Assembly (NCBI RefSeq): GCF_000003605.2
Contig: NW_003128116.1
Location: forward strand, 1 to 22,459
Origin: Saccoglossus kowalevskii
Lineage: Eukaryota > Hemichordata > Enteropneusta > Harrimaniidae
Length of the DNA: 22,459 nt
Reading direction: 5' to 3'
How positions within the stretch are numbered: position 1 is the first letter of the stretch; the number at the start of each line of letters is the position of its first letter. Both the position numbers and the translations under genes were made by a program. Shown here one piece after another: positions 10,859 through 22,294 of this stretch. The notes beneath the pieces are model-generated. The model saw nothing but the letters and a program-made list of their open reading frames with translations, was not told the origin of the DNA and did not search any database.

Positions 10859-12732
10859 GCAACATTTATTGTGATTGGCAGGTTCCCATGCAACATTTAT
10901 TGTGATTGGCAGGTTCCCAGGCAACATTTATTGTGATTAGCAGGTTCCCATGCAACGTTTATTGTGATTGGCAGGTTCCCAGGCAACATTTATTGTGATT
11001 GGCAGGTTCCCATGCAACGTTTATTGTGATTGGCAGGTTCCCATGCAACATTTATTGTGATTGGCAGGTTCCCATGCAACATTTATTGTGATTGGCAGGT
11101 TCCCATGCAACGTTTATTGTGATTGGCAGGTTCCCAGGCAACATTTATTGTGAATGGCAGGTTCCCATGCAACATTTATTGAGATTGGTATGTTCCCATG
11201 CAATATTCATTGTGATTGGCAGGTTCCCATGCAACATTTATTGTCATTGGTAGGTTCCCATGCAACATTTATTGTGATTGGCAGGTTCCCATGCAACATT
11301 TATTGTGATTGGCAGGTTCCCATGCAACATTTATTGTGATTGGCAGGTTCCCATGCAACATTTATTGTGATTGGCAGGTTCCCATGCAACATTTATTGTG
11401 ATTGGCAGGGACCCATGCAACGTTTATTGTGATTGGCAGGTTCCCATGCAACATTTATTGTGATTGGCAGGTTCCCAGGCAACATTTATTGTCATTGGCA
11501 GGTTCCCATGCAACATTTATTGTCATTGGCAGATTCCCATGCAACATTTATTGTGATTGGCAGGTTCCCATGCAACATTTATTGTGATTGGCAGGTTCCC
11601 ATGCAACATTTATTGTGATTGGCAGGTTCCCAGGCAACATTTATTGTCATTGGCAGGTTCCCATGCAATATTTATTGTCATTGGCAGATTCCCATGCAAC
11701 ATTTATTGTGATTGGCAGGTTCCCATGCAACATTTATTGTGATTGGCAGGTTCCCATGCAACATTTATTGCGATTAACAGGTTCCTATGCAACATTTATT
11801 GTGATTGGCAGGTTCCCAGGCAACATTTATTGTGAATGGCAGGTTCATATGCAACATTTATTGAGATTGGTATGTTCCCATGCAATATTCATTGTGATTG
11901 GCAGGTTCCCATGCAACATTTATTGTGATTGGCAGGTAGCCATGCAAAATTTATTGTGATTGGCAGGTTACCATGCAACATTTATTGTGATTGGCAGGGA
12001 CCCATGCAACATTTATTGTGATTGGCAGGTTCCCATGCAACATTTATTGTGATTGGCAGGTTCCCAGGCAACATTTATTGTCATTGGTAGGTTCCCATGC
12101 AACATTTATTGTCATTGGCAGATTCCCATGCAACATTTATTGTGATTGACAGGTTCCCATGCAACATTTAATGTGATTGGCAGGTTCCCATGCAAAATTT
12201 ATTGTGATTGGCAGGTTCCCATGCAACATTTATTGTGATTGGCAGGGACCCATGCAACATTTATTGTGATTGGCAGGTTCCCATGCAACATTTATTGTGA
12301 TTGGCAGGTTCCCATGCAACATTTATTGTGATTGGCAGGTTCCCATGCAACATTTATTGTGATTGGCAGGTTCCCAGGCAACATTTATTGTCATTGGCAG
12401 GTTCCCATGCAACATTTATTGTCATTGGCAGATTCCCATGCAACATTTATTGTGATTGGCAGGTTCCCATGCAGCATTTATTGTGATTGGCAGGTTCCCA
12501 TGCAAAATTTATTGTGATTGGCAGGTTCCCATGCAACATTTATTGTGATTGGCAGGGACCCATGCAAAGTTTATTGTGATTGGCAGGTTCCCATGCAACA
12601 TTTATTGTGATTGGCAGGTTCCCAGGCAACATTTATTGTCATTGGCAGGTTCCCATGCAACATTTATTGTCATTAGCAGGTTCCCATGCAACATTTATTG
12701 AGATTGGTATGTTCCCATGCAACATTTATTAT
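10859..12732 (+). repeat. Ordinary array
   Basis: About 60 units. An E cassette is at 11109-11212, 358 bp after its V anchor. The stretch 11152-11742 repeats 2290-2880 at an offset of 8862 bp. A V-derived scrap (TTGCGATTAACAGGTTCCTATG) lies near 11769-11790 inside ordinary units and is followed by a modified E cassette (TTCATATGC in its third unit). No gene is present. Confidence 0.85.
11109..11212 (+). repeat. E cassette
   Basis: Same four-unit haplotype as at 3084-3187. The unit after it has GTCATT-GGTAGG, as does the E-like copy near 2370. Confidence 0.8.
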
Positions 12733-13214
12733 GACTGTCGGAATCATATGCAACATTTATTGTGATTGGCAAGTCCCCATGCAACATTTATTGTGACTGT
12801 CGGAATCATATGCAACATTTATTGTGATTGGCAGGTACTCATACAACATTTATTGTGATTGGCAGGTTCCCAAGCAACATTTATTGTGATTGGCAGGGAC
12901 CCATGCAACATTTATTGTGATTGGCAGGTTCCCATGCAACATTTATTGTGATTGGCAGGTTCCCATTCGGAATTTATTGCGATTAACAGGTTCCCATGCA
13001 ACATTTTTTGTGATTGAAAGGTTCCTATGCAACATTTATGGTGATTTGTAGGTTACTATGCAACATTTTTTGTGATTGGCAGGTTCATATGCAACATTCA
13101 TGGTGATTGGTACGTTACTATGCAACATTTATGGTGATTGGCTGCTTCCCACACACCATTTATTGTGATTGGCAGGTAGCCATGCAACATTTAGTGCGAT
13201 TGGTAGAACCCTAT
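12733..13214 (+). repeat. D block copy 5, two units short in D1
   Basis: D1 (12733-12874) lacks the second GGTACTCATAC unit and the GTTCTCATGC unit found in complete copies; V (12965-13214) is complete. The loss is exactly 62 bp, again whole units. Confidence 0.88.
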
Positions 13215-13832
13215 GCAACATTTATTGTGATTGGCAGGTTCCCATGCAACATTTATTGTGATTGGCAGGTCCCAGGCAACATTTATTGTGATTAGCAGGT
13301 TCCCATGCAACGTTTATTGTGATTGGCAGGTTCCCAGGCAAACATTTATTGTGATTGGCAGGTTCCCATGCAACGTTTATTGTGATTGGCAGGTTCCCAT
13401 GCAACATTTATTGTGATTGGCAGGTTCCCATGCAACATTTATTGTGATTGGCAGGTTCCCATGCAACGTTTATTGTGATTGGCAGGTTCCCAGGCAACAT
13501 TTATTGTGAATGGCAGGTTCCCATGCAACATTTATTGAGATTGGTATGTTCCCATGCAATATTCATTGTGATTGGCAGGTTCCCATGCAACATTTATTGT
13601 GATTGGCAGGTTCCCATGCAAAATTTATTGTGATTGGCAGGTTACCATGCAACATTTATTGTGATTGGCAGGTCGCCATGCAACATTTATTGTGATTGGC
13701 AGGTTCCCATGCAACATTTATTGTGATTGGCAGGTTCCCAGGCAACATTTATTGTCATTGGTAGGTTCCCATGCAACATTTATTGTGATTGGCAGGTTCC
13801 CATGCAACATTTATTGTGATTGGCAGGTTCCC
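13215..13832 (+). repeat. Ordinary array with E cassette at 13465-13568
   Basis: The E cassette starts 358 bp after the V anchor at 13107 and is followed by the GGTCGCC unit. Two compensating homopolymer indels are present: GGTCCC for GGTTCCC near 13268, and GCAAACATT for GCAACATT near 13339. They restore the 31-bp register. Confidence 0.8.
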
Positions 13833-14082
13833 ATTCGGAATTTATTGCGATTAACAGGTTCCCATGCAACATCTTTTGTGATTGAAAGGTTCCTATGCAA
13901 CATTTATGGTGATTTGTAGGTTACTATGCAACATTTTTTGTGATTGGCAGGTTCATATGCAACATTCATGGTGATTGGTACGTTACTATGCAACATTTAT
14001 GGTGATTGGCTGTTTCCCACACACCATTTATTGTGATTGGCAGGTAGCCATGCAACATTTAGTGCGATTGGTAGAACCCTAT
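13833..14082 (+). repeat. V block without D1
   Basis: Complete V order; private ACATCTTTTG near 13870. The V anchor at 13975 is exactly 28 units after that at 13107. Confidence 0.88.
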
Positions 14083-15087
14083 GCAACATTTATTGTGATT
14101 GGCAGGTTCCCATGCAACATTTATTGTGATTGGCAGGTTCCCAGGCAACATTTATTGTGATTAGCAGGTTCCCATGCAACGTTTATTGTGATTGGCAGGT
14201 TCCCAGGCAACATTTATTGTGATTGGCAGGTTCCCATGAAACGTTTATTGTGATTGGCAGGTTCCCATGCAACATTTATTGTGATTGGCAGGTTCCCATG
14301 CAACATTTATTGTGATTGGCAGGTTCCCATGCAACGTTTATTGTGATTGGCAGGTTCCCAGGCAACATTTATTGTGAATGGCAGGTTCCCATGCAACATT
14401 TATTGAGATTGGTATGTTCCCATGCAATATTCATTGTGATTGGCAGGTTCCCATGCAACATTTATTGTGATTGGCAGGTTCCCATGCAAAATTTATTGTG
14501 ATTGGCAGGTCCCATGCAACATTTATTGTGATTGGCAGTTCCCATGCAAACATTTATTGTGATTGGCAGGTTCCCAGGCAACATTTATTGTCATTGGCAG
14601 GTTCTCATGCAACATTTATTGTCATTGGCAGATTCCCATGCAACATTTATTGTGATTGGCAGGTTCCCATGCAACATTTATTGTGATTGGCAGATTCCCA
14701 TGCAACATTTATTGTGATTGGCAGGTTCCCATGCAACATTTATTGTGATTGGCAGGTTCCCATGCAAAATTTATTGTGATTGGCAGGTTCCCATGCAACA
14801 TTTATTGTGATTGGTAGGGACCCATGCAACATTTATTGTGATTGGCAGGTTCCCAGGCAACATTTATTGTGATTGGCAGGTTCCCATGCAACATTTATTG
14901 TGATTGGCAGGTTCCCAGGCAACATTTATTGTGATTGGCAGGTTCCCATGCAACATTTATTGTGATTGGCAGGTTCCCAGGCAACATTTATTGTCATTGG
15001 CAGGTTCCCATGCAACATTTATTGTCATTAGCAGGTTCCCATGCAACATTTATTGAGATTGGTATGTTCCCATGCAACATTTATTAT
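14083..15087 (+). repeat. Ordinary array with E cassette at 14333-14436
   Basis: Three single-base homopolymer indels lie close together (GGTCCC near 14511, GCAGTTCCC near 14537, GCAAACATT near 14548). From about 14711 the marker order, including the rare GGTAGGGACC unit, repeats 7740 onward at an offset of 6971 bp. No gene is present. Confidence 0.82.
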
Positions 15088-15631
15088 GACTGTCGGAATC
15101 ATATGCAACATTTATTGTGATTGGCAAGTCCCCATGCAACATTTATTGTGACTGTCGGAATCATATGCAACATTTATTGTGATTGGCAGGTACTCATACA
15201 ACATTTATTGTGATTGGCAAGTATTCATACAACATTTATTGTCATTGGCAGGTTCTCATGCAACATTTATTGTGATTGGCAGGTTCCCAAGCAACATTTA
15301 TTGTGATTGACAGGGACCCATGCAACATTTATTGTGATTGGCAGGTTCCCATGCAACATTTATTGTGATTGGCAGACTCCCATTCGGAATTTATTGCGAT
15401 TAACAGGTTCCCATGCAACATTTTTTGTGATTGAAAGGTTCCTATGCAACATTTATGGTGATTTGTAGGTTACTATGCAACATTTTTTGTGATTGGCAGG
15501 TTCATATGCAACATTCATGGTGATTGGTACGTTACTATGCAATATTTATGGTGATTGGCAGTTTCCCACGCACCATTTATTGTGATTGGCAGGTAGCCAT
15601 GCAACATTTAGTGCGATTGGTAGAACCCTAT
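15088..15631 (+). repeat. D block copy 6 (complete)
   Basis: D1 15088-15291, V 15382-15631. It shares GGCAGACTCCC and TATTCATAC with copy 3, and has private GGCAAGTATTCATAC and CCCACGCACC changes. Confidence 0.9.
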
Positions 15632-17040
15632 GCAACATTTATTGTGATTGGCAGGTTCCCATGCAACATTTATTGTGATTGGCAGGTTCCCAGGCAACAT
15701 TTATTGTGATTAGCAGGTTCCCATGCAACGTTTATTGTGATTGGCAGGTTCCCAGGCAACATTTATTGTGATTGGCAGGTTCCCATGCAACATTTATTGT
15801 GATTGGTATGTTCCCATGCAATATTCATTGTGATTGGCAGGTTCCCATGCAACGTTTATTGTGATTGGCAGGTTCCCATGCAACGTTTATTGTGATTGGT
15901 AGGTTCCCATGCAACATTTATTGTGATTGGCAGGTTCCCATGCAACATTTATTGTGATTGGCAGGTTCCCATGCAACGTTTATTGTGATTGGCAGGTTCC
16001 CATGCAACATTTATTGTGAATGGCAGGTTCCCATGCAACATTTATTGTGATTGGTATGTTCCCATGCAATATTCATTGTGATTGGCAGGTTCCCATGCAA
16101 CGTTTATTGTGATTGGCAGGTTCCCAGGCAACATTTATTGTGAATGGCAGGTTCCCATGCAACATTTATTGTGATTGGTATGTTCCCATGCAATATTCAT
16201 TGTGATTGGCAGGTTCCCATGCAACATTTATTGTGATTGGCAGGTTCCCATGCAACATTTATTGTGACTGAAAGGTTCCCATGCAACATTTATTGAGATT
16301 GGTATGTTCCCATGCAATATTCATTGTGATTGGCAGGTTCCCATGCAACATTTATTGTGATTGGCAGGTTCCCATGCAAAATTTATTGTGATTGACAGGT
16401 TACCATGCAACATTTATTGTGATTGGCAGGGACCCATGCAACATTTATTGTGATTGGCAGGTTCCCATGCAACATTTATTGTGATTGGCAGGTTCCCAGG
16501 CAACATTTATTGTCATTGGTAGGTTCCCATGCAACATTTATTGTCATTGGCAGATTCCCATGCAACATTTATTGTGATTGACAGGTTCCCATGCAACATT
16601 TATTGTGATTGGCAGGTTCCCATGCAACATTTATTGTCATTAGCAGGTTCCCATGCAAAATTTATTGTCATTAGCAGGTTCCCATGCAACATTTATTGAG
16701 ATTGGTATGTTCCCATGCAACATTTATTATGACTGTCGGAATCATATGCAACATTTATTGTGATTGGCAAGTCCCCATGCAACATTTATTGTGACTGTCG
16801 GAATCATATGCAACATTTATTGTGATTGGTAGGTTCATATGCAACATTTATTGTGATTGGCAGGTTCCCATGCAAAATTTATTGTGATTGGCAGGTTCCC
16901 ATGCAACATTTATTGTGATTGGCAGGTTCCCAGGCAACATTTATTGTCATTGGCAGGTTCCCATGCAACATTTATTGTCATTAGCAGGTTCCCATGCAAC
17001 ATTTATTGAGATTGGTATGTTCCCATGCAACATTTATTAT
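15632..17040 (+). repeat. Array with a 124-bp higher-order repeat and an orphan D1
   Basis: GGTATGTTCCC units fall at 15805, 16053, 16177 and 16301. The last three are spaced exactly 124 bp (4 units), and the first is 248 bp before the second. Each is paired with AATATTCATTG, and most with AACGTTTATTG and GTGAATGGC, so the E cassette has itself been tandemly amplified here. A D1 piece at 16731-16840 follows and is not continued by V. No gene is present. Confidence 0.85.
16731..16840 (+). repeat. D1 piece without V
   Basis: Both GACTGTCGGAATCATATG units and the GGCAAGTCCCC unit are present. The array then switches to GGTAGGTTCATATG and ordinary units instead of GGTACTCATAC. A complete D block starts exactly 310 bp (10 units) later, so this looks like a local duplication of the D1 start and its lead-in. 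Confidence 0.82.
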
Positions 17041-17584
17041 GACTGTCGGAATCATATGCAACATTTATTGTGATTGGCAAGTCCCCATGCAACATTTATT
17101 GTGACTGTCGGAATCATATGCAACTTTTATTGTGATTGGCAGGTACTCATACAACATTTATTGTGATTGGCAGGTACTCATACAACATTTATTGTCATTG
17201 GCAGGTTCTCATGCAACATTTATTGTGATTGGCAGGTTCCCAAGCAACATTTATTGTGATTGGCAGGGACCCATGCAACATTTATTGTGATTGGCAGGTT
17301 CCCATGCAACATTTATTGTGATTGGCAGGTTCCCATTCGGAATTTATTGCGATTAACAGGTTCCCATGCAACATTTTTTGTGATTGAAAGGTTCCTATGC
17401 AACATTTATGGTGATTTGTAGGTTACTATGCAACATTTTTTGTGATTGGCAGGTTCATATGCAACATTCATGGTGATTGGTACGTTACTATGCAACATTT
17501 ATGGTGATTGGCAGGTTCCCACACACCATTTATTGTGATTGGCTGGTAGCCATGCAACATTTAGTGCGATTGGTAGAACCCTAT
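17041..17584 (+). repeat. D block copy 7 (complete)
   Basis: D1 17041-17244, V 17335-17584. The first GGTACTCATAC unit is preceded by GCAACTTTTATT, and the CACACACC unit is preceded by GGCAGGTTCCC rather than GGCTGCTTCCC. Confidence 0.9.
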
Positions 17585-18233
17585 GCAACATTTATTGTGA
17601 TTGGCAGGTTCCCATGCAACATTTATTGTGATTGGCAGGTTCCCAGGCAACATTTATTGTGATTAGCAGGTTCCCATGCAACGTTTATTGTGATTGGCAG
17701 GTTCCCAGGCAACATTTATTGTGATTGGCAGGTTCCCAGGCAACATTTATTGTGATTGGCAGGTTCCCATGCAACGTTTATTGTGATTGGCAGGTTCCCA
17801 TGCAACATTTATTGTGATTGGCAGGTTCCCAAGCAACATTTATTGTGATTGGCAGGTTCCCATGCAACGTTTATTGTGATTGGCAGGTTCCCAGGCAACA
17901 TTTATTGTGAATGGCAGGTTCCCATGCAACATTTATTGAGATTGGTATGTTCCCATGCAATATTCATTGTGATTGGCAGGTTCCCATGCAACATTTATTG
18001 TGATTGGCTGGTTCCCATGCAAAATTTATTGTGATTGGCAGGTTACCATGCAACATTTATTGTGATTGGCAGGGACCCATGCAACATTTATTGTGATTGG
18101 CAGGTTCCCATGCAACATTTATTGTGATTGGCAGGTTCCCAGGCAACATTTATTGTCATTGGTAGGTTCCCATGCAACATTTATTGTGATTGGCAGGTTC
18201 CCATGCAACATTTATTGTGATTGGCAGGTTCCC
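17585..18233 (+). repeat. Ordinary array with E cassette at 17866-17969
   Basis: The E cassette starts 389 bp after the V anchor at 17477. GGGACC replaces GGTCGCC at the position after E, unlike the two related V-E-V segments. No gene is present. Confidence 0.8.
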
Positions 18234-18483
18234 ATTCGGAATTTATTGCGATTAACATGTTCCCATGCAACATTTTTTGTGATTGAAAGGTTCCTATGCA
18301 ACATTTATGGTGATTTGTAGGTTACTATGCAACATTTTTTGTGATTGGCAGGTTCATATGCAACATTCATGGTGATTGGTACGTTACTATGCAACATTTA
18401 TGGTGATTGGCTGTTTCCCACACATCATTTATTGTGATTGGCAGGTAGCCATGCAACATTTAGTGCGATTGGTAGAACCCTAT
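18234..18483 (+). repeat. V block without D1
   Basis: Complete V order; private ATTAACATGTTCCC and CACACATC changes. The V anchor at 18376 is 29 units after that at 17477. Confidence 0.88.
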
Positions 18484-20230
18484 GCAACATTTATTGTGAT
18501 TGGCAGGTTCCCATGCAACATTTATTGTGATTGGCAGGTTCCCAGGCAACATTTATTGTGATTAGCAGGTTCCCATGCAACGTTTATTGTGATTGGCAGG
18601 TTCCCATGCAACATTTATGTGATTGGCAGGTTCCCATGCAAAATTTATTGTGATTGGCAGGTTCCCATGCAACATTTATTGTGATTGGCAGGGACCCATG
18701 CAACATTTATTGTGATTGGCAGGTTCCCATGCAACATTTATTGTGATTGGCAGGTTCCCATGCAACATTTATTGTGATTGGCAGGTTCCCAGGCAACATT
18801 TATTGTCATTGGCAGGTTCCCATGCAACATTTATTGTCATTGGCAGATTCCCATGCAACATTTATTGTGATTGGCAGGTTCCCATGCAACATTTATTGTG
18901 ATTGGCAGGTTCCCATGCAAAATTTATTGTGATTGGCAGGTTCCCATGCAACATTTATTGTGATTGGCAGGGACCCATGCAAAATTTATTGTGATTGGCA
19001 GGTTCCCATGCAACATTTATTGTGATTGGCAGGTTCCCAGGCAACATTTATTGTCATTGGCAGGTTCCCATGCAACATTTATTGTCATTAGCAGGTTCCC
19101 ATGCAACATTTATTGAGATTGGTATGTTCCCATGCAACATTTATTATGACTGTCGGAATCATATGCAACATTTATTGTGATTGGCAAGTCCCCATGCAAC
19201 ATTTATTGTGACTGTCGGAATCATATGCAACATTTATTGTGATTGGCAGGTACTCATACAACATTTATTGTGATTGGCAGGTATTCATACAACATTTATT
19301 GTCATTGGCAGGTTCTCATGCAACATTTATTGTGATTGGCAGGTTCCCAAGCAACATTTATTGTGATTGACAGGGACCCATGCAACATTTATTGTGATTG
19401 GCAGGTTCCCATGCAACATTTATTGTGATTGGCAGGTTCCCATTCGGAATTTATTGTGATTGGCAGGTTCCCATGCAAAATTTATGTGATTGGCAGGTTC
19501 CCATGCAACATTATTGTGATTGGCAGGGACCCATGCAACATTTATTGTGATTGGCAGGTTCCCATGCAACATTTATTGTGATTGGCAGGTTCCCAGGCAA
19601 CATTTATTGTCATTGGTAGGTTCCCATGCAACATTTATTGTCATTGGCAGATTCCCATGCAACATTTATTGTGATTGGCAGATTCCCATGCAACATTTAT
19701 TGTGATTGGCAGGTTCCCATGCAAAATTTATTGTGATTGGCAGGTTCCCATGCAACATTTATTGTGATTGGCAGGGACCCATGCAACATTTATTGTGATT
19801 GGCAGGTTCCCATGCAACATTTATTGTGATTGACAGGTTCCCATGCAACATTTATTGTGATTGGCAGGTTCCCAGGCAACATTTATTGTCATTGGCAGGT
19901 TCCCATGCAACATTTATTGTCATTGGCAGATTCCCATGCAACATTTATTGTGATTGGCAGGTTCCCATGCAACATTTATTGTGATTGGCAGGTTCCCATG
20001 CAAAATTTATTGTGATTGGCAGGTTCCCATGCAACATTTATTGTGATTGGCAGGGACCCATGCAACATTTATTGTGATTGGCAGGTTCCCATGCAACATT
20101 TATTGTGATTGGCAGGTTCCCAGGCAACATTTATTGTCATTGGCAGGTTCCCATGCAACATTTATTGTCATTAGCAGGTTCCCATGCAACATTTATTGAG
20201 ATTGGTATGTTCCCATGCAACATTTATTAT
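18484..20230 (+). repeat. Ordinary array with a tandem 35-unit duplication and a D1 with V stub
   Basis: The stretch from about 18630 to 19441 is repeated at about 19713-20524, offset 1083 bp (35 units less two single-base losses). It includes a complete D1 at 19148-19351 followed by only the ATTCGGAATTT unit of V at 19442, after which ordinary units resume. Single-base losses occur near 18618, 19484 and 19510, all in T runs. No gene is present. Confidence 0.85.
19148..19451 (+). repeat. D1 with V stub
   Basis: D1 is intact and shares the TATTCATAC and GATTGACAGGGACC markers with the copies at 8117 and 15088. V is cut after its first variant (ATTCGGAATT), showing a recombination point inside the D block. 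Confidence 0.82.
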
Positions 20231-20774
20231 GACTGTCGGAATCATATGCAACATTTATTGTGATTGGCAAGTCCCCATGCAACATTTATTGTGACTGTCG
20301 GAATCATATGCAACATTTATTGTGATTGGCAGGTACTCATACAACATTTATTGTGATTGGCAGGTACTCATACAACATTTATTGTCATTGGCAGGTTCTC
20401 ATGCAACATTTATTGTGATTGGCAGGTTCCCAAGCAACATTTATTGTGATTGGCAGGGACCCATGCAACATTTATTGTGATTGGCAGGTTCCCATGCAAC
20501 ATTTATTGTGATTGGCAGGTTCCCATTCGGAATTTATTGCGATTAACAGGTTCCCATGCAACATTTTTTGTGATTGAAAGGTTCCTATGCAACATTTATG
20601 GTGATTTGTAGGTTACTATGCAACATTTTTTGTGATTGGCAGGTTCATATGCAACATTCATGGTGATTGGTACGTTACTATGCAATATTTATGGTGATTG
20701 GCAGTTTCCCACACACCATTTATTGTGATTGGCAGGTAGCCATGCAACATTTAGTGCGATTGGTAGAACCCTAT
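20231..20774 (+). repeat. D block copy 8 (complete, reference copy)
   Basis: D1 20231-20434 and V 20525-20774; total 544 bp. Used as the reference for block limits here: left limit at the G of GACTGTCGG, right limit at the T of AGAACCCTAT. Confidence 0.9.
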
Positions 20775-21750
20775 GCAACATTTATTGTGATTGGCAGGTT
20801 CCCATGCAACATTTATTGTGATTGGCAGGTTCCCAGGCAACATTTATTGTGATTAGCAGGTTCCCATGCAACGTTTATTGTGATTGGCAGGTTCCCAGGC
20901 AACATTTATTGTGATTGGCAGGTTCCCATGCAACATTTATTGTGATTGGTATGTTCCCATGCAATATTCATTGTGATTGGCAGGTTCCCATGCAACGTTT
21001 ATTGTGATTGGCAGGTTCCCATGCAACGTTTATTGTGATTGGTAGGTTCCCATGCAACATTTATTGTGATTGGCAGGTTCCCATGCAACATTTATTGTGA
21101 TTGGCAGGTTCCCATGCAACGTTTATTGTGATTGGCAGGTTCCCATGCAACATTTATTGTGATTGGCAGGTTCCCATGCAAAATTTATTGTGATTGACAG
21201 GTTACCATGCAAACATTTATTGTGATTGGCAGGGACCCATGCAACATTTATTGTGATTGGCAAGGTTCCCATGCAACATTTATTGTGATTGGCAGGTTCC
21301 CAGGCACATTTATTGTCATTGGTAGGTTCCCATGCACATTTATTGTCATTGGCAGATTCCATGCAACATTTTATTGTGATTGGCAGGTTCCCAGGCAACA
21401 TTTATTTGTCATTGGCAGGTTCCCATGCAACATTTATTGTCATTGGCAGATTCCCATGCAACATTTATTGTGATTGGCAGGTTCCCATGCAACATTTATT
21501 GTGATTGGCAGGTTCCCATGCAAAATTTATTGTGATTGGCAGGTTCCCATGCAACATTTATTGTGATTGGCAGGGACCCATGCAACATTTATTGTGATTG
21601 GCAGGTTCCCATGCAACATTTATTGTGATTGGCAGGTTCCCAGGCAACATTTATTGTCATTGGCAGGTTCCCATGCAACATTTATTGTCTTTAGCAGGTT
21701 CCCATGCAACATTTATTGAGATTGGTATGTTCCCATGCAACATTTATTAT
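20775..21750 (+). repeat. Ordinary array with a cluster of single-base indels
   Basis: The marker order follows 15632-16500, but 11 units (341 bp) that hold the amplified E cassette there are absent here. Between 21210 and 21406 seven single-base homopolymer length changes occur, four gains and three losses. The net +1 matches the V anchor spacing of 1520 bp (49 x 31 + 1). The open frames on both strands in this stretch are caused by these shifts. Confidence 0.82.
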
Positions 21751-22294
21751 GACTGTCGGAATCATATGCAACATTTATTGTGATTGGCAAGTCCCCATGC
21801 AACATTTATTGTGACTGTCGGAATCATATGCAACATTTATTGTGATTGGCAGGTACTCATACAACATTTATTGTGATTGGCAGGTACTCATACAACATTT
21901 ATTGTCATTGGCAGGTTCTCATGCAACATTTATTGTGATTGGCAGGTTCCCAAGCAACATTTATTGTGATTGGCAGGGACCCATGCAACATTTATTGTGA
22001 TTGGCAGGTTCCCATGCAACATTTATTGTGATTGGCAGGTTCCCATTCGGAATTTATTGCGATTAACAGGTTCCCATGCAACATTTTTTGTGATTGAAAG
22101 GTTCCTATGCAACATTTATGGTGATTTGTAGGTTACTATGCAACATTTTTTGTGATTGGCAGGTTCATATGCAACATTCATGGTGATTGGTACGTTACTA
22201 TGCAACATTTATGGTGATTGGCTGTTTCCCACACACCATTTATTGTGATTGGCAGGAAGCCATGCAACATTTAGTGCGATTGGTAGAACCCTAT
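21751..22294 (+). repeat. D block copy 9 (complete)
   Basis: D1 21751-21954, V 22045-22294, at a constant offset of 1520 bp from copy 8. Private GGCAGGAAGCC and GATTGTCAGG changes lie near 22255 and 22313. Confidence 0.9.

Noticed and set aside
21123-21473. Longer open frames on both strands around 21.1-21.5 kb as a possible gene
   Set aside because: They coincide with the cluster of single-base indels, which shift frame between units; composition is still pure satellite.
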